From positions 303,856 to 367,855 of the forward strand of contig JXTC01000217.1 of the NCBI GenBank assembly GCA_002914845.1: 64,000 nucleotides of DNA, given 5' to 3'. The stretch's first letter is position 1. The number at the start of each line of letters is the position of its first letter. The position numbers and the translations under genes were made by a program. The notes beneath the pieces were generated by a model. It was not told where the DNA came from and did no database searches. It saw only the letters and a program-made list of their open reading frames with translations. Source of the DNA: Trema orientale (Eukaryota; Streptophyta; Magnoliopsida; Rosales; Cannabaceae). Of the stretch, positions 34,980-46,300 are shown piece after piece.

Positions 34980-35667
34980 CACGTTTGGAATGTAGGATAA
35001 GGATGAGATTAGATTAGATTAAATTAATCTCATGTTTGGTACATGTATATGAGAGAAATTAGATTGGATTAAAATAATCTACTCTAAAAATAATATTCTT
35101 AGAAGGAGATAATCTTATCCTCTTGAAAATTTGGGATTGAGAGGGATTAAGAATTTGATTAAAAATAATAAAATATTTTTGAAGTTGTAAAAAATGGTAC
35201 TTTCGATATTAACTTTTGAAAGTGGTAAAACCTAAAATAGTATTTTTCAAAATATTTTTTTAGTAGTCGTATTTTTGCAAATACTTTTACGAAAAATGAT
35301 ATTTCTTCCAAAAAAAAAAAGTATTGATAGTAGTATTTTTCAAAATATTCTTTTCAAAGTGGTTTTTTGGAATTATTTTTTTAAAAGTGGTATTTTTGTA
35401 AATAGGTTTTTAAAATGATATTTTTACAAAATTGAGTTTTAAAAATGATATTATTCTAAATAAATTTTTAAAAGTGATATTTTCTAAATAATCAAACCTC
35501 AAAATTTGTTAAAACTATGAAACACACATGCTAATTCTATCCTAACAAAGTAGCACACCAAATATGGGATATAATTGGACTATAATCCTATCTTATCTTA
35601 TCTAATCCAATCCTTTAAAATAGTCCAATCCTATTCTATCCTATCCTGCATACCAAACGAAGCAAAA
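34980..35667. mobile_element. MITE (CACGTTTGGAAT family), about 0.69 kb
   Basis: The left end CCACGTTTGGAATGTAGGATAA and the inverse of the right end CTTCGTTTGGTATGCAGGATA are inverted repeats. The interior matches, in reverse orientation, the insertion in intron 4 of AIG1-like copy 1 (about 11033-11715), including CACACATGCTAAT and GTAGCACACCAAATA. Target duplication not resolved. Confidence 0.6.
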
Positions 35668-38600
35668 TGATTATATGTTAATTTTATATGTTCTAAGATT
35701 GCATGGAAAAGGAGGTGCCAAGCATGAAAGAGAACGAGTTTACTTATGTAGCCATTAGTTCATAATGAACCAAAATCCTATTTCAATGAATTTGTTTAAC
35801 GAAAAATTCGATATCCACTACAATACTTGAATACTCAAGAATAATGGAACAACAACCGGGGAAAAAAAAAAAAAAAAAAGGAAAACGAAAGGGGCACCGA
35901 AGTAAAACTTCAAATTAAGAAACAGACATTTCTGTAGTTTATTCTTTGGGGTGTTTGACTAGTTTGAATGGGAAAAGGACACAAACAAATACTTTCCATC
36001 TCTTGAGATAGGCACGCAGGTATTCTTATTCTGAATAACCCCAACCTGTACATCATGCGAGTATTGACCATCGGGCATACACCCCCTGTGGGTCTCATAA
36101 ATGCTTAATCGCAATAATGGAAAGCTAAATAAGAGAAACAGACTCTTTTCCTTTACCCATGTTTGGAACTTGGATTTACCTGGGTTTTACGGAGGAATGT
36201 GATTCCATTTCCGCTTGTTTGGATTTTAAACAAAAGACTCAAGGGGAAAATAGGAGATAAATTTAGTGCAACTTTGGAAGATTTAGAATCATCACATACT
36301 GATTGATACATAAAAGTTTCAAAAGAAAATTTTACAAATTTCATGGAACTCTTAGAAACATGTTTGTCTTCTTTTTACCTTGTTTCTTCTTCCAAATTTG
36401 GTGCGACTTTGGAAGATTTAGAATCTTCACATACTGAATGATTGGAAAAAAGGTTTCAAAAGAAAAATTTATAGAAGAAAAATGTTTGATCTCGTTTTAC
36501 CATGTTTCTTCCCCCCACCCCAAACCCCCTCAGGGAGTTATCTTGGTTTCGACCCTTTAAAATGTGATCACTTGTCGAGAGAGTTCGGTGTGAGTGGACT
36601 TCCTAGACCTCTCTCTTTCTCTTAGCTGTAAACTCTCAGAGTCCTTCATAGTTTCACTTTACCCCCTTTTTGGGTGATGTTTTACAATTTTAAATCACTA
36701 TCTAATTTAATATTTAGCACCATATATAGCTGGGTATTATCTTGATTCTACGAAAAGCAACGCCAGAGGAAACTTGCATATCTAGGCAATCCAAGAGAAA
36801 TTGCTATTTTCACCCTTTATGGATGGACCTAACACCTTAGCAGGCGCTTTACAACTCTCGCATATAATACTGGAATATAGAAAGGAAGCAGCTTATCTAA
36901 TATTAAGACGAATCAATACCCAACCACCTGCTGACCCCACAGGTAAACAAAACCAAAGAATGCCAAAAAGATAAACAAGAAGAGTGAACACCACATTTGA
37001 AAACCTTATAATAATCAGAGAATTCTAGTCAGTATACTGATAGGGAGGCTAAGCTTCAGAGAAGAAAAAGAAGAATCAGAAGTTATCTGGAAGCAAGGCC
37101 AGATCGTAACTCTGTGTCCAACTTAATACAATATGCCTTCCATTGCAATAATCACATAGCGGAGCAAATCACATCATCACATACCTTGCATTTACATGTA
37201 CCCTCATTATTTTTGAAAGCCCTGATACCCTTATCATGGGAATTTTTAGTAACTACAATTATGAATCCACCTCCTATTGAAAAGCAGGATTAAAAAGAAA
37301 AGAAGTAGTTGAAAATATTCACCAATGCTGCATGATCAAACAATGAATCAGACGAACAAAGAAAATTTAAACAAAACACCAGCAAAGGGCAAAGTTAAGA
37401 CAAAAATCATATCATAAGTGATCCACAAGGAGCCAAATGTTATCAGTCTTTGACGATAGTTTCCATACACATCTCTTTTCTTGATCACAGAAACCTTAGA
37501 TCTAGCACAATTTCATGAGTTACATTCTCAATCAGCTAACCGTCTTTCATCTCCCCTCCTCATCTTCGACCTCCAAAAACAACAATAACTCCTCAATGAA
37601 CTTGAACAACTTGAACTTGGCACAGTCCTCCTTTATTTATCATTGTTGTATACACATTATTCCTGTATTTGGGTTTGGAAGCTTGTTCTCTACAATTAAA
37701 GGCAAAACAAAATCTCCCTAGCTAATGGGCAAGGAACAAGGAAGTTTGACAAAAATTAACGAACACTTACTTTAACCTGTGTTGCAAAGAAAGAAAATTC
37801 TAATCGGCAATGAACTAAGAAGAAAGAGTTTCTATTATGGTCACAGTAATGGAATAAAACTAAATTGATGCAAAAGGTTAATTGGTTATGTGGAGGCCAA
37901 AGATGACAAGGGGAAAAATAGAATGGAATCAATTGATTGCTAAAGATCATGACCAATATTTGGTCTTGCAAAGAGATAAAATCTAATCGATTAGAAGAAC
38001 CTATAAAAAGAAGTACAAGCTATTAATACGACATAAAGCTAAGACATAAAGACATACCAAAGAACAGAAACATCAACAAACGCACTTTAATAGATGTTAT
38101 TACCAAATTATCTACATCCGATGTTTCCAATCCAACTTGGAGCATATCAAATGTTACAGACAAACTGCTTGCTTGCCCAGATCTGATGCATGTCTCCTAA
38201 GAGACCCCAAACTGATACTAAAATAACAAATACACGTCATCCAAAATCACCTATTTCTACACATTCCTGGAGCCAAAATCAACTAGTTCCCTTTCTAATC
38301 CCGCTATCTTAAATCCACTGCGAAACTTTTAAGTTCATCTCTACTATTGATAGAGAATCTTTCATAACCGCAGACAATTAAAATACGCATACTTAAAAGT
38401 ATCCAGAATTCTAAAGTCTTAACAACTGGCTTTAATTGACAATCCATACCCTAATTCCTAAATTAGTCCAACATATAATCCAGAAAGCAGGACAATTAGT
38501 CAAGAAATGCCTCGTAAAAGAAAATAATCGGCAATAAACAGAACGCACAACACAATAATGATTAGGGGCAAAAACCCAAAATGTTTTCCATATAACAGAT

Positions 38601-38760
38601 TAATTCCACGAATCAAATATCAACCACTATAACACAAATACAAGAAAAATAACATTGGAAAAAAAAATATATGTATAACCAAAAATATCACTAATTACAA
38701 TAAATCTGTAAATGACCTCAATTTAAGGCGAAGCGCACCTAAACCATCGAACAGAGAGCA
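35668..38760. other. Intergenic DNA; likely includes the 3' region of the small membrane protein gene
   Basis: No coding region supported. Base composition is slightly more balanced near 37.0-38.7 kb, which may be transcribed 3' sequence of the minus-strand gene at 38778, but no polyadenylation signal could be assigned. Confidence 0.35.
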
Positions 38761-38777
38761 TATAGTGAAATAGGTGA

Positions 38778-39176
38778 TCAATCGCGAATACCCAGTTCAA
38801 CCTCAAGCTCATCGTCATCCTCAAAGAGCTTAAGAAGACGAGCGTGTTGCTCTGCTCTCTTCTTTTTTTGCCATAATTTGAACAAGAGGACAGAGAATCC
38901 AATTACAGCTACCAAACCCACGCATATAATCAGTACCTTGATCCCAGCCGAGCTCGATTTGCTCACCGATTTCGAATTTGATGGGTCACTCGCTCCGGCT
39001 AAGCCTTCAAGAACACCATTGATATCAATGTTAGATAAAATTTTAGCCACGGGCTTCGATCTGAAACCCCAAAAAGAAACCCCATAATGTAATAAGACAT
39101 ACCTGAAACGATGAGCATGAAAAGCGAGAAGAGCAGAGGCGAGAGTTGCAGAGATCTTCGGGTAAGGGAAATAGTC
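38778..39176 (-). CDS. Small single-pass membrane protein (conserved plant protein of unknown function)
   Basis: The conserved part (about 90 codons, 38778-39050) reads Ala-Lys-Ile-Leu-Ser-Asn-Ile-Asp-Ile-Asn-Gly-Val-Leu-Glu-Gly, then a Ser-rich segment, one hydrophobic membrane segment (Val-Leu-Ile-Ile-Cys-Val-Gly-Leu-Val-Ala-Val-Ile-Gly-Phe), a basic Lys-Lys-Lys-Arg stop-transfer and an acidic tail Phe-Glu-Asp-Asp-Asp-Glu-Leu-Glu-Val-Glu-Leu-Gly-Ile-Arg-Asp. There is no ATG at its start (the frame opens with GTG). An upstream ATG at 39176 begins a hydrophobic leader (Met-Thr-Ile-Ser-Leu-Thr-Arg-Arg) fit for a signal peptide, ending near a CAG|GTATG donor and a TTTCAG acceptor. That intron would be only 42 bp and puts the two parts in different frames, so the N-terminal structure is unresolved. 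A CT/GA-rich leader upstream fits a 5' UTR. Likely a type I membrane protein; function unknown. Confidence 0.6.
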   Translation of the reverse strand, partial: DYFPYPKISATLASALLAFHAHRFRYVLLHYGVSFWGFRSKPVAKILSNIDINGVLEGLAGASDPSNSKSVSKSSSAGIKVLIICVGLVAVIGFSVLLFKLWQKKKRAEQHARLLKLFEDDDELEVELGIRD

Positions 39177-39179
39177 ATC

Positions 39180-39648
39180 TCTCTCTCTCGATCTCTATCT
39201 CCTTCCTTCTTCTTCTTCTTCTTCTTCTTCCAAGTACAGGGGGCTTTGCCACAGTATCTATGCATCAGACCTTTCCTTTTCTTTTCTTTGGTGGATATGC
39301 TAAGCAGCCAAGGACATGGTTGTTGTCGTTTTAACTTCAAGAATAAGATTTAATGTCGTTTCAAGCAAGAAAACCCATATTTTTCTGAACGTTTTAAGTT
39401 TTAACGTACTAAACGACATCATGTAAAAGCAATAAACAATAAAAGAACAAAACGACATGTCGGCTCAGTTACGAATGCTGTCGGTTGCACCAATAACGAC
39501 AGATCGAATGTTAAAATTTAGGTTAATCTAAAATGATCTTTTATTAGTTGGGACCAAATAGCCTAATTTTGGGTCAACACTATTAAAAAAAATATGCCGA
39601 AATATATTGGTATAAAAAACATATGTACGAATTGTTATACAAATAGCA
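39180..39648. other. Upstream region of the small membrane protein gene
   Basis: Contains a (TTC)n/(GAA)n tract at about 39205-39232 in the likely 5' UTR. Otherwise non-coding up to the hAT target duplication. Confidence 0.4.
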
Positions 39649-39767
39649 CGAGTTGGTAGATCTGGTAAAAAGGGCCGGCCCGCAGCCCGATACTATGGCA
39701 CTCGAGCTTAGGACAGAGCTGGACTGGGCCTATGTATCACGGCCCGCCTTGCGCTACCTTTTTATTA

Positions 39768-41298
39768 GGTTTTGGACATTTATACTTATTTTTTAAAAAA
39801 TATTACTAAATTTACGACCTTTCAAAAATAATAAAAATTCTGTATGATGTTTTTAGAGCATTTTTCTAAATATTTTGGGAGCTAGAAAACGCGATGGCAT
39901 TTTAGTAAATAAGCCTTTTTTTTTTAAAACAAAAAACCACAAAAGTTTCTTGGAAACCAATTTGGTTTCCTATTAGCGGAATATCCTGTACATAAATAAA
40001 TTACAGGAAACCACAAAAGTTTCCTTTAGCGGAATGTCTTGTACGTAAGTAAATCACATGAAACCATGAATATTTCCAGAAAACTATTGTGATTTCCTTT
40101 TTGCAAAAAGCCCTGTAGCTAAATAAATCAAAAGAAAGTACGGAGGTTTCCAATAAACACTGGAAACTATCATGGTTTCCTTTTTGTAAAATGTCATGTA
40201 CCTAAGTAAATCACAATAAACTATGGAAATCATTGTGGTTTCCTTTAGTATAATGCTCTATAGCTAAGTAAATCACAGGAAACCATTGTGATTTCTATTT
40301 TATAGATTGCTCTGCAGCTAAGTAAATCACAAAAAACCACGAAAGTCTCATAGAAACTATTGTGGTTTCTTTTTCAAATCAAAAGAAAATAATGAAAGTT
40401 TCTTGGAAACTATTATGGTTTCTTTTTTGCAAAATACCCTTTAGCAAGAATTGAATGAGGTATTGAACAAGGATGTTGTAGAATATGATCAAGTTCTCAA
40501 ATTAAATAATTATATTTTTGAAGTAAAAGCAAGAGAAAACTATTTAATATCAATTTAGATTTTAATTTCAAGAATAGCAATATTTTTAGGAAAACAAATT
40601 ATTTTGAACAAGAAACTAATTTGGTTTCTGATTTTTATTTCTTGATTGACTATTAGATTCTAATGACCACAACCAATAGTTGGAAACCAATAGTAAAAAT
40701 GGTTTCTAGCTTCTAATATTAGTTTTTTTTTTAAAAAAAAACAAGGAAAATGAGTTTTGAAAAATGAATTCAAAAAAGAAAATATGAAAAAAGGATTAAA
40801 TAAAGGAAAAAGACTTAAAATAAATAAAAAGGTAAAAAAAAAAAGAGTAATAAAGTTCGATGTGAAAAAAAAAATTAAAAAGAGGAAATGAAAAAAGAAA
40901 AATAAAGAATAAGAAAGAAGATAATAAAGAAACTATAAGAGAACAAGGAAAAAAAAGCTAGAAAAAAAAGGTTTAGGAAAAAGAAAAAGAAAAGTTTAGG
41001 AAAAAGGAAAAAGAAAAAAAGTTGTAGAGTTGGGAATTGATCCCATGATGGAAAGGACAAAAAGGACCATGCTAATCCATAGAGCAAACAGTATTCCTAA
41101 ATAGTTTTGAACATTTTTTTTATAAATGGTTTTTTTTAATTTATAAAAGATATTTTTTTTTTCGAAAACGCCACCGCATAACTTATAATTTAAAAGGTGG
41201 CTTATTTTCAAAACAAGATCGTACAAAAAGAAGTGTATTGGGTTGGGTCATATTTTTGGTAATATTTTTCTAAAAGTAGTATACCATGTCATTTTCTC
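39768..41298. mobile_element. Mutator-like (MULE) element, second copy
   Basis: Same family as 4108-5579. The left end GGTTTTGGACATTTATAC and subterminal GAAAACGCGATGGCATTTTAG match that copy. The right end inverse starts GAGAAAATGACATGGTATAC and continues to AAAATATTACCAA. Inverted arms appear to extend beyond 100 bp (GAAAACGC...TGGC near both ends). It contains the same GGAAACC minisatellite (about 39945-40440). A clean 9-bp target duplication is not visible, so the exact borders are less certain than in copy 1. Confidence 0.65.
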
Positions 41299-41887
41299 TT
41301 TTTTTCCAGCCCAAATTATGGGCCGTCATTTGATGAATTCTACCATTGGGACTTGGGTTAGGGGGAGCCATTGGTGCCTCCAATTAATTTTTTTTATTAT
41401 TTTTGTTTATGTTTTTAAATAAATAAAAAAAACTTTTTTCTATACCTATAATTACCCCCTCCTCTCACTCTTTTTTTCACACTTTTAAGTTTCAATTCCC
41501 CAATACTCTCTTATTCTCTCTAAATATATTCTCACATTTATCTTTTTCTCTCTAATTATATTATCTAATTACTAAATTATAATTTTTAATTATATTCTCT
41601 AATTTCTATTTTCAATTCTTCCAAAATCCAAAGATCTTCCATTGTTCAAGTATTTCAACTCTCAAGTCTCAATTCAAGGAACGATTTCAATTTTTGAACT
41701 ATCTACAATTTAATTTATTACACTCATCTTTTAAATTTTAATTAATTTGTAGCATGTTTAGTAGTATAATAGTATTGTCACAAGAACACCAAATTTGCAT
41801 TGTTTAAGGGGGTGATGAAGTCTCCGAAATATAAAATAATCCAAATACTAGTTGAAGTTGTTCTTAATTTCAATATAGTTATTCTCA

Positions 41888-43346
41888 GAGTACAAGCTCG
41901 ACCTCAAAACATGCAAGGACAACTTTCAATGTATTGGACCATTTCGATGTGAAATTCAAAGATGAAGCCAATGGTAAGAAGATAAAAATTGCGAGATGCA
42001 AATATTGCCAAAACTATTAACTACTAAACCATCTAATAAGACTGCTCATCTCAATAGACACAGTAATGCATGTTTCAAAAAGTATAAAAGAGACAAGGAA
42101 CCCACTCAATCTAGGCTTCAATTTAACAAGGATGGTACAGTAAGTTCTTGGAACTATGATCCTTTAGTAACTAGGGAATCTTTAGCAGGCTTAATTGTTA
42201 TAAAGAATTTGCCATTAGGCTTTGGTTATTGTAGTAGCTATGAATATCATATTAGAAGATCTTATTATCCAAACTTTAAAAGAGTTACTAGAAATACCAC
42301 TAGGAGTGATTTGATTAGAATTTATAAAAATATGCACAAAGAACTAATATCTAAATTAATTTCATTAAACTTTTGCGTTGTATTGACATCGGATATTTAG
42401 GGTGCTAATTCCAAATAAGATTATTTAAACGTAGTTGTACATTATTTATATTCAAAATAGATAATGCAAAAAAAAATAATTAGTTTTAAAGTCATTGATG
42501 ACAAACAAACTGCTGAAAATATTAGAAATAGAATTTTAAAAGTTATTAAAGAATATGGCATAGCAAACCGCATTATCTCTATCACTTTAGATAATGCTAC
42601 TGCCAATACAAAGGCTATACGATTACTTTAAAATTTGGTAAGTTCATACACTAGAGGATTCTTACAGCATCGACATTGTGCATGTCATATCATCAACCTG
42701 ATCATCAAATCAGGTATGAATGTAATAAGTATCTATGTTAAAAATATTCGAACTGTTATTGCTTACATTCATGCTTCTAATCCTCGCATTATTGAATTTA
42801 AAAGATATTGTAAGGCTCAAGATTTAAAACCAAGAAAATTTCAAGTTGACATGTTCGTAAGGTGGAATTTCACTTATTTGATGTTGAAAAATACAATTGG
42901 GTATAAAATTCCTATTACTATATTTTACAATTCAAAAATGGGTTCATTAGTATTGAAAGATGAAGATTGGTTCGTTTGCAAAAAATTTGTACAATTTTTA
43001 TAAGTTTTTTATGAAGCTACCATTGCTTTATCTAGTATTTATTATCCTACTTCTTCATTGTTTTACGTCATATGTTCTTTATTGCCGAAATGTTTTCTAA
43101 AGAAAGATGTGACCCTTTATTTGAACCCATTATAATATGTATGCAAAAAATATTTTTGAAATGTTAGTTTCTAATTCTTTTATTATATTCTTTTGCTTTT
43201 ATTTTAGATCCTAAAGGTAAATTAAGCAGTCTTTCTAGTAAATTAAACAGTCTTTCTAACTTAATTAGCTATACTGCTACATGTTTTGAGATAAATTTTA
43301 GTTCCAAATATATTGACACTCATGACAAGGTTTTTGAATTGTATAG
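41888..43346 (+). pseudogene. hAT transposase pseudogene, N-terminal and central part
   Basis: It begins with a BED-type zinc finger: Cys-Lys-Tyr-Cys near 41998, then after a frame shift Thr-Ala-His-Leu-Asn-Arg-His-Ser-Asn-Ala-Cys. Further on come Arg-His-Cys-Ala-Cys-His-Ile-Ile-Asn-Leu-Ile (the hAT 'CaaHiLNL' block) and Val-Arg-Trp-Asn-Phe-Thr-Tyr-Leu-Met-Leu (the RWNSTY block). The end of this piece, Lys-Val-Phe-Glu-Leu-Tyr-Ser, is interrupted by the nested LTR. Several stops (for example at 42398) and frameshifts show it is dead. Confidence 0.75.
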
Positions 43347-46300
43347 TATTAGGAATATATGTCACGCCCTATACCCAAGAATGTGCACCGCATACCTATA
43401 AGGTGAAGTCCCATAGGCATGCAAGGCATCTTTTTATAAACTAATATAATTAAGAATATTTATTCTCCAATAAATACAAATGTACAAATATTCAAAATAA
43501 ATATTATACAGTAGAAACTATGATCCAATAAATTCAAGATGATCAACGTTCTGAGTCTTTATATTTTCTCAATCAAGATAAAAAAATTCTTCTCTTTGAA
43601 CCATGTTCCTCAATTACTACTAAATAAGTTCTTCCTTAGTTATACCTCTTAACTGATGATCTTTAAAACCTGGGAGAGAAAAATAAAAGGGTGAGCTAGA
43701 AGCCCAGTAAGTAACCAGTAACCTTAACTAGCTGGATCAAGTATATGTAAATCAAAATTATTAATAATTATTTTTCAGAATAAATTTAGTTTCATAAATC
43801 AATACTTTTGAAAATATTCAAATTAAGTCATTTAGTAAATAATTTGACAAAAAGAAGTAATAAGTTCCCAAATCTATCTTTTCGAATCTATTTTAGTCAA
43901 TAATAATTTCAATTATACTTCTCTCTAATTTTTGGCAACTATGGCCAGACTTAACCCCCTGTGACTAGGTCCGAATTTGCTATAAATAATCAATGTAGCT
44001 GGGTCCGAATCTGCCACAAATAACCCCTGCAGCCAGATCTGAATCTGATACGGATAACCCCTGTAGTCGGGTACGAATCTACTACATTTAACCCTGCAGT
44101 TAGGTCAGTACTGTCTACATATAACCCCTGTGGATTGGATTCACGTGCATAGTCACTGAAGATAGTTTCAAAATATTTATTTACAATAATGAATCATAAA
44201 TAATTTTACTTTCATCTCATTATAATATTATGATCATTCCAAAACAATTTTCTTATAACTACGTTTAATAATAATTTATATACTTGATCCATAATTTAGT
44301 ATAAAACATAAAATCATACTATTTTTTACAAAAATTATGTTATTTCAATAAAACTTATTTTTTTGAATAAATAGTCTTATTACCAAAATATAATTTTACT
44401 TGCAATCATGTTTTAAAGAAAATACTTGTAAGTATGATTCTATTAGAAATAATAAAATAATAAAATATTTAGCTTTTAGACGAGGAAAACTACTAGAAAA
44501 GATCAAAGATTACTTACCTCATTTGCTTCGCCTATTTAATCAAAATAATTAACATAATCTCTCAAACACCTATTATCACACAAATCATATATAATTATCA
44601 TAATAATAAAATCATACTCTAATTACATTAAAAAATATTGACTACTTGTTGTCCATGCATCTTCAATAATCAACCTCATAACTATTCCCAATAATGTCAA
44701 TTTCTCACGATTTATAATAATTCTAATATCTCTCTAAAAATTACTAAACTTAGGAGACCTGTTCTATAAGTCATGGGGATCCTAATAGTACCAAGAATGC
44801 GATTATAGGGTCCATAGGTAAGCTCTATAAAGCCCTAGAAACCGTTGCCATGTTTTTCTTAAAGTACCTAATTTTTAGATTTTTCTAGATTCCTAGTACT
44901 CACTTCAATTGGCTATAACTCTCTAGTTATAAATCCGTTTTTAACAAATTATATACCGTTGGAAAGTTGATTCAATAAGCTTTCCAATCATTCTAAATAT
45001 GACCTAATCAGATAAATAAAATCCTCTATAAATGCTATCATAATCACTACTGCGTTTTCTATCTATGTGAAATATCTAAAAATCCATAGCTTTCTTCTAT
45101 TTACCCAACCAAATCGCTCAAAATTTATCTTGTTTGAATCCTAATATCAATAGACTTCTTTATCTATAGATTCATCCTCATATTTCATAAATAATTTATG
45201 AGCAATTTAAAACCCTAATCCTAGATATTCAATCTCAATCCCGAAATCAAACTAAAATATAAAACTTAATTGGTTAAGAGTTTATTACCTTAGGAGTGAG
45301 TCTCAATAATCCATGACAATGATTTCTTCATTTTCTTTTTCTTAAACGTACATAGCCTTCTCTCTCTCTCTCTCTCTCTCTTTTTTCTCTACAGAGTATA
45401 CATATAAACTGAATAGATTATTAGTCTTAGGGTTTCTTAAAAAGTCTATTGTTGAATTACTAATATAACCCCAAATAATATATAATAGGTAAGGGATCTT
45501 TTGTTTTTTCTTTTATCCTTGTATTACATATAAAATCTAAACCTTTTCTTTTAATAACGGGTTGTCACATTCTCCCACTCTAAAAAGAAGTTTAGTCCTC
45601 TACACTTAAAACCATGAATTTTGTAATAAACAAACTTTAATACAATCGCTCTTTCCTAGGTATGCCTCAAACTCTGAGCAAAAGGTGTGATCATTACTTA
45701 TAAAATTGAAACAAGCTTTCATCAACACAATATAAACTTGAGAATGTGAACTTATTCTAATATTAAGTATTTGGAATGTCAAACAATTTAATCCATACAC
45801 TAAAAAAGTGCAACTTTGTTTCATCAAGATCAGTTGGTTCACTGATAATAAAAATTCTCTTTAAATTGTCAGTGCTTATCAATTATATCTAGAATGCATA
45901 TTTTGGAATACCTTCACTATTTAGTTACACTTTAACTCATGTAGAAAATAATACAATGACTAAACTTTTTTTTTCCTTCTTTTTTTTTTTTTTTATATCA
46001 ACCAAACTAATAGAAATTCTTAACCACTAAATCTTGTTAAATATTTAGTAGCTTCTTCAATCGCATCTTTGAAAAATCCCGATAACACTTTTCTATATCT
46101 TTGTCGATACTTTATATCAACCTATTTAATACTAGATTGGAAATTATAACTATATATAAGCATTACCAAGAGTAATGTTTTCTTCTAAAAACCTTTAAAA
46201 TATTCTTTCAAAATATTCTCAATGGTCCATATATACATATACATTTTTCTTTTCGATAATCCATTTATTTCAGATCAATATTGTAAAACTCCAACAACTC

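Noticed and set aside
40875-41226. Two overlapping minus-strand frames rich in Phe, Leu and Lys
   Set aside because: Low-complexity translation of A-rich DNA inside a MULE, with no domain features.
39768-41307. A 9-bp target duplication for the second MULE copy
   Set aside because: TTTTTATTA on the left and TTTTTTTCC on the right share only a T run, so the duplication is not convincing.
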